From: Trochalopteron elliotii
Taxonomy: Eukaryota; Chordata; Aves; Passeriformes; Leiothrichidae
Direction of reading: 5' to 3'
Assembly: GCA_024734555.1 (NCBI GenBank)
Contig: JANPWX010000038.1
Coordinates: 500,668-564,667, forward strand
Length of the DNA: 64,000 nt
The notes beneath the pieces were generated by a model, which worked only from the letters and a program-made list of their open reading frames with translations, ran no database searches and was not told where the DNA came from. Numbering within the stretch: the stretch's first letter is position 1; each line of letters begins with the position of its first letter. Of this stretch, positions 1 to 13,515 are shown one piece after another. Made by a program: the position numbers and the translations under genes.

Positions 1-29
1 CCTAGCCATGGCTAGGTTCCTCAATGAAA

Positions 30-430
30 ATGTCTCTAAGAAAAGGGAGAAAATTCTGTACAGAGGATGAAGAAACAAAAAAAGTGAGAAACAGCAGATG
101 GAACACCAGGGTCAGAGGAAAAAGAGGAAGTATTCCATGCTGGAGCAGATATTCACACTGCAGCCCCATGGAGGACCCAATGTTGCAGCAGGTACACGTG
201 TCCTGAGAGAAGTGGCAGCACATGGAAAGTTCACACTGGAGCAGAGGAAAAGGGTGAGGAGGAAGGAGTGGCAGAGAGGAACTGTCACGATTGCGACTCC
301 CAGTTCCCCATTGCCTCTTGCAAGGCTAGGCAGGGTGGAGAGAAGACAAGGAGTCAGGAATGGAGGAATGATGTTGAATCTGGGAAAAAGGGAGATGGAT
401 GAAGTGCCTTTTTGTTTTTCAACATCTACA
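30..430 (+). repeat. Degraded LTR fragment related to the LTR at 27441-28469
   Basis: The stretch shares short blocks in the same order with the 3' half of the solo LTR at 27441-28469. These include a ggagcagagga block near 237, a following gaggaggaaggag block near 256, a cagagaggaactgt block, and a late purine-rich, T-rich transition near 400. The similarity is patchy, so this is an old or different subfamily copy; the 5' part before about 120 does not align convincingly. It has lost its 5' end or continues outside the window, and no target-site duplication can be tested. The open frames here (98-451 plus, 112-447 minus) are chance frames inside the repeat. The family link is inference from pattern. 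Confidence 0.5.
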
Positions 431-472
431 TATTTTTTAATTGGCAATTAATTGAAGTAATTTTCCCCAAGT

Positions 473-850
473 CACAGAATCACAGAATATGCTGAGTTAG
501 AAGAGAAGCACAAGCATCACTGATTCCAAATCCCAGTCCTGCAAAGGACCATACCCGAGAATCACACCATGTGCCCAACAACATTGTCCAAATGCTTCTT
601 GAACTCTCTCAGGCTGGTGCTGTGAGAACTTCTCTGGGGAGCCTGTTCCAGTGCCCAACCACCCTCTGGGAGAAGAATCTTTTTCTAATTTCCAATCTAA
701 GCGTTCCCTGACTCAACTTCAGGCCCTTCCCTCAGGTCCTGCCACTCATCATCACAGAGAAGAGATCAGTGCTTGCCCCTCCTCTTCCCCTTATGAAGAA
801 GTTGTAAAATGCAATGGGATCTCCCCTCAAGCTCCTTCAGGCTGAACAAG
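473..850 (-). mobile_element. CR1 LINE 3' fragment
   Basis: Two copies of the octamer cacagaat stand at 473-488. This is the reverse complement of the CR1 3' terminal repeat, so the element reads on the minus strand with its 3' end on the left. Inward comes text typical of the CR1 3' end: a cttgaactctctcaggctgg block near 597, gagcctgttccagtgc near 639, and aggctgaacaag near 838. About 380 bp remain, so this is a 5'-truncated copy, the usual outcome of CR1 insertion. It encodes nothing intact; the small plus-strand frame at 651-845 is antisense to the element. Confidence 0.9.
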
Positions 851-3800
851 TTAAGTGTGTTTTGTTTATGACAATAACCGGTCAATCGATCTTTCTATCT
901 TTACCTTCACTCATGTTATTTTCTCCCCCTCCCATGTTTGAGGAAAGTGAAAAAGGGAGAAACTAGATAGGTGTCCAGCAGCTAGCCAAGATCAACCCAC
1001 CCTAGAGAGTTTGACAAATGTTCCTGCAAACATCTTTGCAGGAAAATAAGGCTTATGTCTTCTAAGAGCATTGGTGAAATGAACACAAGTATTTCTTGCA
1101 CTTGCTGTGCAGAACACAATGGAAAATTTTTTGTGATCTTTTACCACCTAGATTTACTCAATTTTAAGAACTTAATTTAGGCATCTAAGTCAGAGGTTTA
1201 GTCACCTTAGTCAATGAAAAGGAAGAGATGCCTTCAAAAGATGATGTAAATCTTTAATTGGACAACACTTTACTCTGGAGGTATTGGATTCTCACCATTG
1301 ATTGTAAATGAAACTACAGACAAGGACATTCTTGAAGAGCCTTAAGCAGGATGAATCAGGGCATCTGTGGCTGAGGACTAACAGTCCTTGATCTTTCTTC
1401 TACAAAGGGAGAGCTTAGTAGTAGCACTTTAGAATCTGCTTTTCATGTATTGGTCACAGTACCTACGCAAGTTATTCTACTCTTTCAAACAGAACTGAAA
1501 TGTCCCTATCTTCTTAGTACTCGAGACTATTTTAACAGTTGATAATTTTGGACTCAGGGTTTAAGGCAGTTTCACCTTTTAATGTTGCAATTCTTTATTA
1601 AAGATATGCTGTGCTTCCCCAGTAATATTTCTTGCAGAGAAAAGCATTGCCCAGATGAACTAACATCATTAAAAATGGACAGAACTTTAGAAGATATTTA
1701 AGTGTAGCTGTGCAATTTTAAAATCTAAATTACACACTTTGGGGACTGAGCAAATATGTGGCACCTAAAATCATCCCTCACAAAGTTAGCTTTTGGGTAA
1801 AATATTAATTTTTTGTTTGCATGTCAGTTCTACCAATCATCACACTACACTAATCCAAAAATGTAAGTTGATGACAGATGATTTTTTTTTGAGTGATGTT
1901 AGTCAAACTAGAGGTTTGACTATTTATGAGCTAAATTACACTTTCTTTCAACAATTTTCTTTCTCTCCTAAATTGCTTGCTGTTGAGGTAATGCTCTCCT
2001 CTTTCCTTCCATCAAAGATATACAGTCAGGCACTGTTAAACAAAACTTTTCTTTCAGGTGATTTTAATGACTGGGTGATAAGGACTGGCTCTGTCAAGCT
2101 TAGTTATCACACGTTAGAGCCACTTCATAAATACTGTGATGGTTGATAAGAGGAACCTGGGTAGCTGGGGGGAAAAAGCCTGTAGTTCTGCAGTGAATTT
2201 TTAATTACATCATTACAGTTTGGGTTTTTTTTCTTTTTTGCACTATGTTCATAACAATTTTTTGCTTTCTGTTCATGCTTGTTGAATTTCTCATACTAGG
2301 TATTTAATTCTATCCCTGTACTTCCATGCACACTCTCAATTTTTTTGCTTCCCATAACATGTTGCTGTGGAGTCCTGCATTTTCTTTAACAGAAATGCTT
2401 ATTTTGAATTATCTTTTTGCTATTGCAGGCAGCTTCTTCTGCTTAAATCTCCACCTATAATCAAATTCTGTGGCAATGTCTCTTGTGTGTGATTTTTTTT
2501 GTTGTTTTTGTTTGTTTTTAAATGACAAAAAAATATATATATAAATAGTTTAGGGAGAAAAGTCTAGTCCTCTGTGGCATCTTGGCTCCCAATGTGTGGT
2601 CTCTATGGCCTTGCCTCTAATTAACCTCTTTGTTCTCAGGTTTCTCTGACCAAAACGTCGCTACAGGAGATTCACAGTGGAAATGCACAAGCTGGACTTT
2701 GTTCAAACAGTGCAGAATCCTCCCCGCCACCTTTCCACCAGGAAAAAAGAAATAAGGCTAGGTTATATGCAGATAACTTTGTCAGTATCTCTAACAGAGC
2801 AAAACATTTTCATGCAGCAAGGGGAAACAAGAACAGGAAAAAAGATATTCAGTAGTGTATTCCAAATTAAACCTTACCTCGAGCCATCTTTATGCTTGTA
2901 TGTCAAGCAAAAAAATCTATGAACTCAAAAGGAACCTGTAGTTACTGCTGAAAATAATTTTCTCAGTGTGATACATATAGGCTAATAAAGACACATATAG
3001 CCATACCACAAGTGCTCAGGTATTGTGGTAATTTACCTCAATGGTAAGGAAACTGTGATTGTGAGATTTACTTATGTTTTAGCAACTGGAAAATAAAGAG
3101 TGTTTATGAGAAGTCCTGTTTGAATATAATTAATGTGAGGCATGAGCTGGTAAGTATTATTCCACTTGGGTCTACAGTCTCACCAGCCATTCACCTTGGA
3201 CCATAGGTTTTTGAAAATACTTTCTGTTCTGCTACTTGAGTTTAGTTTTAATTGATATAAAGGAGCAAATGGAAGTATGCTTATGAAGAAAGACATAATT
3301 ATCTGTTAGGAACATGAAAATTAATATATTTGCTTTATAAAACTTCAGTTCTGTTTTGAGTAGCATAATCTTTTTAATAACAAGGAATATAAAATCTGGA
3401 GGATGGTTTCTTATTGGCCTTTATGGAATTAAGCTTTTTACTCAATCCTTTAAGACATTTCTTTTGGCATTTTTACTGACTTGAGCTCCCCTGACTCTAA
3501 TTCTGTCACCGATAAGCTGATGTCTTGCAAAAAGACTATGGTTGTGTATTAAAGTCAAGAGCCACAACTTGAGAAGAGCCACTTAATTCAGGTTTTTTCC
3601 CAGTTGTGTACTCTAATAAGGTAATTTGCAATATGTATGATATTAAAGTAAGTCAAATAAGCCCTGTGAATCTGAAAAACCAATGTGTTGTGGAGAGCTG
3701 CTTGTGCCTCCAAAATTAGGTGCTAATCAATTTTTAAAAAAATTTGAAAATGACTCTGGGATTCTAAGGCCATTGAACAAACTCATGATAACAGAAGTGG

Positions 3801-6800
3801 AACACTTTTTGTGTTTTTCTTTGAATATTTAATTTAAGGCATAAATACTTATCCAGTGGTATAAGATATAATATAAACCTTAAATCTATCAGGGAAATGG
3901 TAAGAGGCATTTGGATGGAGGAAGATTTGGCCAGCCTGTGTTTGCCAGTGGAGTTACAGTGATCACAGCCAGCTGACTGACCACACACTCAATACCCCAG
4001 GACATCTTAGTGATGTCTTGCAGGTGCTTACACAACCCTGGAGAAGGTTATTTTGGAGTCCCCTCATTTAACTTGGAATCATTATTCTGCTGAAATACCG
4101 ATAGTTCTAAAGCTCACTAGCTGATAAAAATTCTAAACCATTAAAAGCTGCAACCATGCCACACTGAGACATTTCTGTACAAATTTCCTTTTGTTACATG
4201 TGTACAAGAAGATAGTCATAATAACACAGTGAGATCAAGCACATTTTATAAATGTTGTAGGTCGCTTGAAATATGTCATTTTTCCCCACCTGGTTTTCCT
4301 GAGGTAACTGTCTTCCACCAGACAACAAGACTATATTTTTTCACTCTTTAGCCCACCTCTCAGGAGCACTAATGAATAATCACACATACTCTTCCTCTTG
4401 GCTTGAAGCATTTTCCTTCACCATGTAGTTGGTTATGCTGTCTAGACTTAAAAATTGCTTTTTTGACTCTCTTAAAAGAAGCAGCAAAACTGAAACAAGG
4501 AAATTACAGCAGGAACAAGTTGTACCAACACTAAAGCTTTATTTTAATGTAATGAAATTCTATCACCAGGCAAAGAAAAACATTGAATTGATATGAAAAG
4601 CAGTTTAAATCTCGTGTATCATCATTGTCCTTCCTCAAGTGATTTCAACATGAAAAGAGGTGCAAGAATAAATTTGCAGTGTTTTTTGTGTTCATGGATC
4701 AGGAATTGGTCATATGAATAGCTTCTTGAGGAACTAGTAATTGACTTGGGCAGCTTAAGAAGCAAAGTTCCTTGTATAGCTGCTGTCGCATTTTTAGATA
4801 AGATAAGGATTAAGAATATAAATTGCCTAATAAAGAGCAACTTTTCTGTTCAAGTTGTTTGGCCCCCTCCTGTCACAAGAGAAGATAAAATTTTTCAGGT
4901 TCTGGTAAGAAAAAATTCTTAACCACTAAAATGCATTCCTATGCCAGGAAATGAGCACGCTGCAGTCAATGTTGAAGTCTAACGATGTTTTACCCTTCCT
5001 GAGAGATGGGACCCCAGGCCTACTAATATCAGTAGGTTTCCTCTAACAGCAGTGAGAAGCAGATGTTTGAGGAATTTAATATTCAGGCCTTCCCCAATGT
5101 AACGTATTTCTAGCTTCTATGATGCATCAACACGAGGACCTCTGAATCAAAGAACACTGCTGGATTGCTGCATTTAAAAACATCAATAACTTTAAATTTC
5201 ATTTTTCCAACCTTTGAACCCTTTTTTTTGTTTTGCCTCTAAAACGTTCTGTGACACTGGGTTACACAGTACAAACTGTATGAAAATATAGATCCCTTTG
5301 CTGTTAAATACATGCCCTGAACCTGGTAAGATGGCCAGTGTGCTTCCAACTTCTTATATTATGAGTCATAGTGATATATGATATCAGAAACAATTCCTGA
5401 GCCAACTGTGGTTTTACAGACCTGTATAATATTGCTTACCAGCTCATTTATTCCCAGAAAGAAGAACCTCAGTCTTGATTTTCTCCTCATATAAATTTTT
5501 TCACTATGGGTATCATATTTGGTCCCTTTTATGTTTCTCTTCTCGTTCTACTAGATAGCTGGAGTAGCTATCTGAAGTTTGTAGCCAGATACTTCTGAAG
5601 TTAAAGAGAAGCTGACAAAAAGAAAATCCAGTCAGATCTGAGACTTACTTTAGTTTTCTTCTTACTTTAAAAGAAAAATCCCAAAACGTAAGAAGCAACT
5701 ATTATCACTGCTGCTTCATTTTAAAGTATTAAAAAAGAAAAACTATTGTTTTTCATGCTAGTTCAATACAAAATAATATTTGCTGCAGGAGTGACAATGG
5801 GAAAACTTTATTATCATCTTGAGAGCTGAGTATGTGCTGCAAGAAGTTTGCTGTGGATATTCAGGAGTAATTTTAAAGAAATCAAACTCAGTTTCAGTCA
5901 GCCTCCTGTTGCTCCTTTGGTAGTCATTTATTAGAGATATATTAGTAAATATTTTTTGTTCCTTATTCTGCTTTGTAAAACAACCTGTGCCTAAGAAGAA
6001 ATCATGAAGTTATGGAATTAAAATTCCAAATTCATAGTTATAAGAATTAACAACGGGAAACACAATGGAATAATTTTTATCTTCTGAAATGTGGGATGAT
6101 TTACTGAGATTGGTTATTGTAATAATCTAATTACTTCAAGTACTTTGCAGGAATAAAGGAAGAAATCTTTTAATATTGATATCTCACATCTGTTGACTTT
6201 AGGGTGACATTGGACTTTTTTCTTGGTGTTGGTGTTTTCCATTACTTGCTCTTGTAGGTGTATGAAATCAGACTTCTTATTCAACAGAGATTGCTACCAA
6301 CCATGTTGTTGTCATGCTGTATCTCCTAAAATGAAATGATGGCATTTCATTAGAATTATTGAAAATGTAAGTGATGTACATAATTTCACTCTTCGTTTGG
6401 CACATGAGCTACAACAAATGCAAAATGGTAGGAAGTCCTGTCAGTTAAAGGTCAGAGAAGAAATAAATATTAGTGTTCAGAAAGCTTTAACATCTGAATA
6501 TGAAGTGCAGAGAGACAGCAAGGAGGTTGCAGAATGTTCTATTCATTTTAATAAAATTCTGCAGGAAAACATTGTGAAAGCCATCAAAAAAGTGGCTATA
6601 GAGTGTATACTGATCCCACAGGTGGAATCAATTTTAGGCTCCATCAGAACTGCTTCTCAGGTGCAAGTGATGTGTTCTTGAATCCCTGTTGTTTTTTGTT
6701 TTCATTCCTAGCTGTCCAATGACAAGAGTGATACTTTTAAAAATAAAACAAACAAAAAAGTAACAAAAACTACTGAAATAGATAGACTAAATACCACTGA

Positions 6801-7629
6801 TACCCCAGTGTTGGAAAGAAAATACATTTGATCCCCTTATGTAAGAATCCTGCTCTTTTATTTCTACCATATCTCTAAAATTCTTTCACCTTTTGTTGAG
6901 GTAAACTGAATGAAGGAAAAAGATCAGAATGGTGTACATAAATGAACAGACAGATGAAAACCTTCACAGAAAACAAGTAATGTTATAAAAAAGATGTCAA
7001 AATTTGTCCTGGCACATAATAAATATTGTTCGTCTGGAAAGGGTATAACATGAACCATGACATTTAAAAAAATATTGGCTTTCTGTTGTATCTTTTTACA
7101 TGTCCAAGACTAACATATCCAGTGTAACCTAAAGCACTGTGGATACCTGTGTCTCTCATGAAAAGGCAAATCAGCATTTAAGGAAAATACAGCATTTGCC
7201 TTCCAGTCAATTGGATTACTTTGAGGAGTACACAGTCATGAGTCTAGAAGCTTGAAAACAAGCAATAGCCTTAAGGTTATCTTAGAGCACACAATAAAAA
7301 TACTGAGAATCTCCGTGAGAAAAGATTCCAAAGCTAAGGATTCCCAGATTTCCTTCAACTGTTGAAAAAATCAAAAATCAAAATTCATTTGTTGGGGTAT
7401 GGCTTTTATCATTTTTGGAGATACAGGCAAAAACAGCACAGACCATTGTCATATTTGTTTATCCTTATTGGATGGGACATAAAAAGACATTTAGGAGGCT
7501 GAAGTGCATCCCTAGTTGAAAAGCGGTAGTCCTGTTGATGTTTTTTAGGCACAATGCCTTGTTTGCAATTGTTGTAAAGGTAGGACTTTAAAGAATCAAA
7601 GCATGCCTTTAGGAACCTCAGGCATTACG
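851..7629. other. Unique AT-rich DNA, no gene recognised
   Basis: About 6.8 kb with no CR1, LTR or RNA gene that I can recognise. Homopolymer and short AT-rich tracts are scattered through it. The only open run worth noting is 6340-6681 on the plus strand (about 113 codons), discussed as a finding. Other frames (1793-2146, 2677-2922, 3764-3988, 4622-4840) have no domain, no ATG context and no splice signals that I could link to them. Conserved noncoding elements could be present but cannot be recognised without alignment. Confidence 0.6.
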
Positions 7630-8866
7630 CCCAGTCAGGATTGACTTAGGAAAGGCAGGCCTCACTTTACCAGACTGATCTCTTTTTATGACCAGGTGGC
7701 CCAGATAGTGAATGAGGGAAAGGCTGGGGTTGTTTTCTACTCGGACTTTAGTAAAGTTTGGGCTCTATTTCCCACAGTTTTCTCCTGGAGAAAGTGGCTG
7801 CTCATGGCTTGGACAGGTGCACTCTTCCCAGGTTGAATATTGTTTGGATGGCTGGGCCTGGAGAGTGGTGATGAATGAATGGTGCTGCATCCACTTGGTG
7901 TCTGGACACTAGGGGGGATCCCCAGCGATCAGTGCTGGGCTCAGTTGTGTTCAATATCTTTACTGAGTACCTGATTGGGAGCATCAAGCTTGCTCTCTAA
8001 AAGTCCACAGACAGCACCAAACTGTGTGGTACTGTTGATCTGCTAGAGGATAGAAAGTGTCTGCGGAGGGATCTGGACAGGCTGGATCCATGGGCCAAGG
8101 CCAATTGTAGGAACTTCAACAAGATCCTTCCCTTGGGTCACAGCAGCACTGCAGGCTGGGGAAAGTGGCCCAGTGAAAAAGAACATGGGGACGCTGTTTG
8201 ACAGTGGTGGAATATGAGGAAGTATGTGCCCAGCTGGCCAAGAAATCAAGTGATATCCTGGTCTGTATTAAAAATACTGCGGCCAGCAGAACCAGGGAAC
8301 TGACTGTCCTGCTGTACTCTGCACTGGCAGGGCCACACCTCAAATCCTGTGTTCAGTTTTTGGGCCCGCACTACAAGAAAGACATTAAGGTGCTGGAGAG
8401 AGACCAGAGAAGGGCAGTTGTGCTGGTGAAGGATCTGGAGCACAAGTCTTGTGAGGACTGATGAGGAAGCTGAGCTGGGATTGTTTAGCCTGAAGACAGG
8501 AGGACAAGGGGAGTCTCAGGGGAGGCTTTATTGCTCTCTACAGCTGCCTGAAAGAAGGTTGTAGCAAGGTGGGGGTGGGTCTCTTTTCCCAGGCAGTCCG
8601 TGACAGGACGAGAGGAACTGGCCTCAGGCTGTGCCAGGGGAGGTTCAGGTTGTACATCATGAAGAATTTCTTCATTGTAGGGGTTGCTAAGCTTTGGAAT
8701 GGGCTGTCCAGGGGAGTGGTGGAGTTAGATGTAGAAGATGTGCACATGTAGCCATTGGGGACATGGTTTACTGGGAAACTTTGCAGCGCTGGTTTAGCAG
8801 CATTAGACTCCATGATCTTAAAAGTCTTTTTCAAATAATATGATTTAATGTTTCTATAATTCTATG
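7630..8866 (+). mobile_element. CR1 LINE, reverse-transcriptase end of ORF2 plus 3' end, decayed
   Basis: Translated fragments match the CR1 ORF2 reverse transcriptase order across shifting frames: a DQVAQIVNEGKAG block from about 7693, an NCLDGWAW-type block near 7837, a thumb-region block with CAQLAKK near 8227, and [16 protein letters not shown] near 8368. The 3' end follows, with a gaatttcttcattg block near 8662 and a terminal attctatgaaaa at 8858-8869. Stops and frameshifts break the frame repeatedly; the longest surviving piece is about 88 codons (8198-8461). In life this protein nicks target DNA and primes reverse transcription of its own RNA. The left boundary is approximate. The copy is inactive. 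Confidence 0.93.
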
Positions 8867-11800
8867 AAAATTTGTCTTTTTAGAAAGAATAGAACTGACT
8901 GTCTCATGACGCTTTAGCAGCACTGCACTAGCTTGAGCTTCCTTGCAAGATCTAGGTTATAAATTTTCATAGTCATTTTGCAAAAGATTTCTCATTTGGA
9001 AAGCAGTTTCATCCATTTTCCTGTAACCTTTCCTCAATTTTTACCTCACATTCTTCATCTGTTATTGTGTTTATTCTTTACCTGCCCTTACACAACACCT
9101 GTAGGTTTCAAGAAAGACTGAAGACCATCTTAACTGCATCCAAGGTGTGTATATCAAGATTGACTGGAATGGATTTCTGTGCTTTGAGGACAGATAAAAT
9201 ACTTGTTCATACTTTGGTGACACATACTTCAATCAAAGCAATTGACACGCAATTCATACCTTGAATTGGTGGAAAAAGTGATTACCCCAAGATGAGCAGC
9301 CTGTTAACTGAGAGTCTTTCGTGTGCCTCTTCACAGGAAATGAGAACTCAGGGGCAGAATCATAAATTAAAAAAAAAAAGCTCAAGGTCATCTCATGACC
9401 CTTATTACAGCTAAAATGCCTTTTTAAGAGAAAAACAAAGAGAAAAATGGTCCAATGAAAATTTATGTCTTATTTCTTTTGATTTCAAAATAAGGAAAAA
9501 AATAATTTGTTTCAATGTAAAATACATTCACATCTCTTTCTGCACTATTGAGTTCATAAGCAAGCAAATGATAAGAAAAAGGAGAAACTTCATTCATGCA
9601 GTCTATCAAACATGATTGTTCAAGTCAGATGAAGAAGGTTTGCATTTGTAGATACACTAATAAAATGCTTCGAAATGAAGCGCAACAACAATATAATATT
9701 TCAAAATGGCTTTTACGGAAGATTCAAACATCATGTGTACTTTGTCAGAACTGCCTTGTTTCTTACTCTCTCTTATTATTGGGTCACTAGTTTAGAAATT
9801 GTCAAAAAACCAAAAATCTGGAAGAGCTGTCAAATTTTTAAAAAATGCCCTGAGCTGAATTCTTTGTTTTTCTGAAACACCATGTCATAAAAAATAAGAA
9901 CTGCCAAAGAGCTGTCAGCTTTTAAAGAAAATTAAGGTGTCAGCAGAAAGAAATGTGTTATCAATGAAATTTCCGTACTAAAAACACAGGATGGGTTTTC
10001 AAACAGTGCCACTTTAGGTATTTCTAAATAGAAAGTAGTTTTCCTTTCTGTAAAATGTTTATTGCTATAAACTCATTGATGTGCAGTCATTTCATTGCAG
10101 TTCTTGTCAGAAAGTTCAGCAGCTTGCTGTTACTCTGAGCTTTCTTGGCATCAGTGACAATTTCCACATCCCCCTGCAAGTTCAGTTATCAGCAGCTAAC
10201 TTGGCATCTTCAGCCTTAGACAAAAGGTTTTTGTCTGTTCAGACAGCAGAGAATTGCAGTCATGCAAAAATATCAGCTTAGTTTACTCAGACTCTTCATT
10301 TAACAATAAGACTAAGAACTCAAGCAGAGAATGTGTCTTTGACAGTGACATAATTAAGATTTTTTAGAGCAATATAAATTTGTCTCCACATACATATACC
10401 ATAAGAAGCTGTCTTTAATTGCATGATAGACTCAGCCTTCACCTCATTCTGAGGGTTCATCCACTGGGCTCCTATTCCAGCTTACTTTCTCCTTGTTCTC
10501 CATGTCTGGGTATGGGTTTTCAATGTTGAAAATTCTAATAAATATTGCTTTTATATTTCATCTCAGGGACTTCTACACTGTCTTCCAAGACAGCAGGGAA
10601 AATACAAATTGAAAGAGGTGCTTGATATGCCCATTGTCAGATTTGTGTTCTGCAAGAAAAGTCCAGGTCTTCAACAGGCAGGCGATGAGGCTTTCTTAAT
10701 CCAGAACTCATCTTTGATTGGCTTGCCCAACTGATGAAGACTTCCTCAATGGATGTAACTAAATTGTTTCTTTTCAATTTGATTTTAAAACTAACTGTAT
10801 AGGCATAAACAAAAATATTGTGGGTTGGTTGGCTGGGTTCTTTTTCTCCTTGAGGTTGTATAATTATTTTGAGTTTTTGAATACTTTCCATTCAAGTTGT
10901 CCTTACATAATGATGCTATTAGGACATACATTTTATATAATAACGTTATATATATCACAACACTAGTCAAAAGGAGATGTCTTTCATAAGAAATGTTTGT
11001 GTTTATGGCTCTAATTTTTTAAAAATCTAATTGGTGACAACACTGACCTCTGAAAAACATTAGAAAAGTATAAGAGGCAATCTTACTAACACCATTATTG
11101 ATCAGTTTTGGCTACAGAACTGTTTCTTTGCTCCAACAGCTACCCAGCAGTCCCTTACTCTCAGTTTTGCTTTACTCCTCAACTCTAGACAATCAAATAC
11201 ATTCCATAGTTTTTTGCTGGTGAATATTTATGTACTTCCATGTGGTTTGTGTTTCCCTTTCAGATTTCCTAATTTCAGAGTTTTTTTGTAGTATTATCCT
11301 GCGAACTCAACATGAAAGCAATTTTCATATTTAATACAGGTAATTTGTGATGGAACACTGCTTTGAAGAGCCAGATTTGGGTAGGTTTTTTTGCATATAT
11401 GATTTTCTACTGACTCTAAAAACATTCTTACTGGTATCAATATGTTATTTATAAGGTGAGCTATACTTGACCAGCGGCATTACAAATGTATCTCTATTTA
11501 AAAATCACATATTCTGTACTAACCCATCACTTTATCCTAGATACCAAGCAACAGGCAACACGAACAAGCAATACTCTACTGTTCCTACACAGCAATCCAA
11601 CCCTGAACTCTACCACTTTGCTTCCTGAGGCAAAATCTTCCAGGAATATGGAGTTGAATATGTGGTTAAGTCTACACTCATGCTGGGAGTTGCATAAACA
11701 GAGCATCATAAACATGAAACACCCTGTCAGAGAGTGAACTGAAAGTGTGTCATGGCAGGCCTAATGTAATAATGAAGTCAAGCAGCCTGATAAGTTTCTG

Positions 11801-13515
11801 CAAGCACATAATACCTTATAATTAAGTATTTTTCTTGGAAATATTTACTTCCATTTTCATGCATTGAAATGTATGAATCATTAAAATGAAAGAAGGGAGG
11901 ATGCCTGTGGGATTGTATCGATCTAGCAGACTATATTCAATCTCATAATCCTGAAACCTTGCTTTGCCTGTCCATTCACTTATGCACACACAAGGTTTAA
12001 AAAAAAAAAAAGATAGAATTATCTTAGATCATCATCTTAGATTTCAAATTGTTCTATTATCAAAAGGTATTCAGTATTCCCAAGTTTAGAACTTGCATTC
12101 TGTATTCTAAAAATAATTTCTGAATATGTTTTAACCTGCACTATATAATTTTGATAAGCGAACCAGATATTTTAACAACTTCACTAACCATGTAAATTAA
12201 ATGTGTTTCAGCTGCAGAGTTGACAGGAGATTTTTGCCATTTGGAGAACTGGAAATTTTTTTATTGAATAATGCATGTTATAAAGTCATAATGTTTTTAC
12301 TATGCTTCTTCTAAAGGTTACATACATTTTCTCTCATTTCTGAGTAAATGTTTTTGCTATAAGTGCTACACTCAGGGAAGTTTTGGAAGTTTACTGTGTG
12401 CAAGGTGCTCTTGAGAGAAGATAAGTCATTTCAGACTTATTTAAAATGTATCAAATAAGACGATTGCTTACCAACTGGAAATATTACTATTTTTACTTTT
12501 ACAGCAAAATATTCCTGTTAGGCCTCTCTGCTTGTCAACACTATACATTCTGATGTCCACTTTCATTTTATCTTTATAAGCATAACTATCTGTATCAAGT
12601 ACTGTGGCAAAAGCATTTAAAGGAAGGTGGTGGGGGGAAAATGTCTGTCTTAAAACTAACATTTGCTGCCACCCAGAAAAAAATCACAAAACCAACCCAC
12701 CAAACAAAACCCTCTCTAAATCTATCTACAGTCCTTCTTTAACTTGGTATTAGAAAGTAATTTATTGGTATAAAAACAATTGTGATGTTTACATCTTGAA
12801 ATTTCTTGACTCAGCCCTCCACAAATATCCAGTATTTGAACTACAGTTTAATGTTAGCCACACCCTTATTTCTTTTTGCCACTGGTTGTTACTAAGTTAA
12901 GTAGGAAAGGAGAATTGAAAGCATGATTGTGCACTCTTCCAAATATGAAATTTTCTGAATCTTCATCAGCCTGTAAGTATTGAACATGTGCCATTGGTTT
13001 TGGTTTTTGGTTTTTTGTGTCTGATGAAGAAGAATTGTTTGAGAATAAAACTCTAAAATTTAATAGAAGTGGTCAGTTGTGAAAAAGTGACACAAAGGAA
13101 TAGAACCTTAAATCTGTAATCTTGTGGTAAATGTTTTATGGTTTGTAGAGAGGTGGTAGTGCCACTTGTAATAACATTCACTTGGACTTTCTGTTTTTCC
13201 CAGTCCTTTGTTTCATTTTCCTCCATTATTGCTCATTCTTGTACCTCATCCCATCAAATGAATGACTGATTATTGGAGGGGATAAATATTGTTTGCCATT
13301 TACTTTTTCCAGCCATGCCACTATGTTTTTTGTCTATCCTGTCAATACAACTTTAATCCTGAAAAAAATCAGTTATATTCCAAATGAGAAAATTAATTGC
13401 ATGTGCAATAAATAAAATTTTTGCTCATTTCCTTGGCTGTTCAGAGGCTGAATGGTTTTGTGAAGTCACAAAAGGCTGCACTTCATTTGTTTAAAATAAG
13501 ATAGTCATGTCTCAC
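8867..13515. other. Unique AT-rich DNA, no gene recognised
   Basis: About 4.6 kb without a recognisable repeat or gene. It holds an A14 run at 11999-12012 and two near copies of atcttagat at about 12022-12042. Short frames (9675-9875, 10081-10281, 10637-10891 minus, 11486-11737, 12468-12662 minus) have no family resemblance that I can name. Confidence 0.6.

Noticed and set aside
98..451. 117-codon plus frame and 111-codon minus frame
   Set aside because: Both lie over the same LTR-like repeat and neither shows a protein family.
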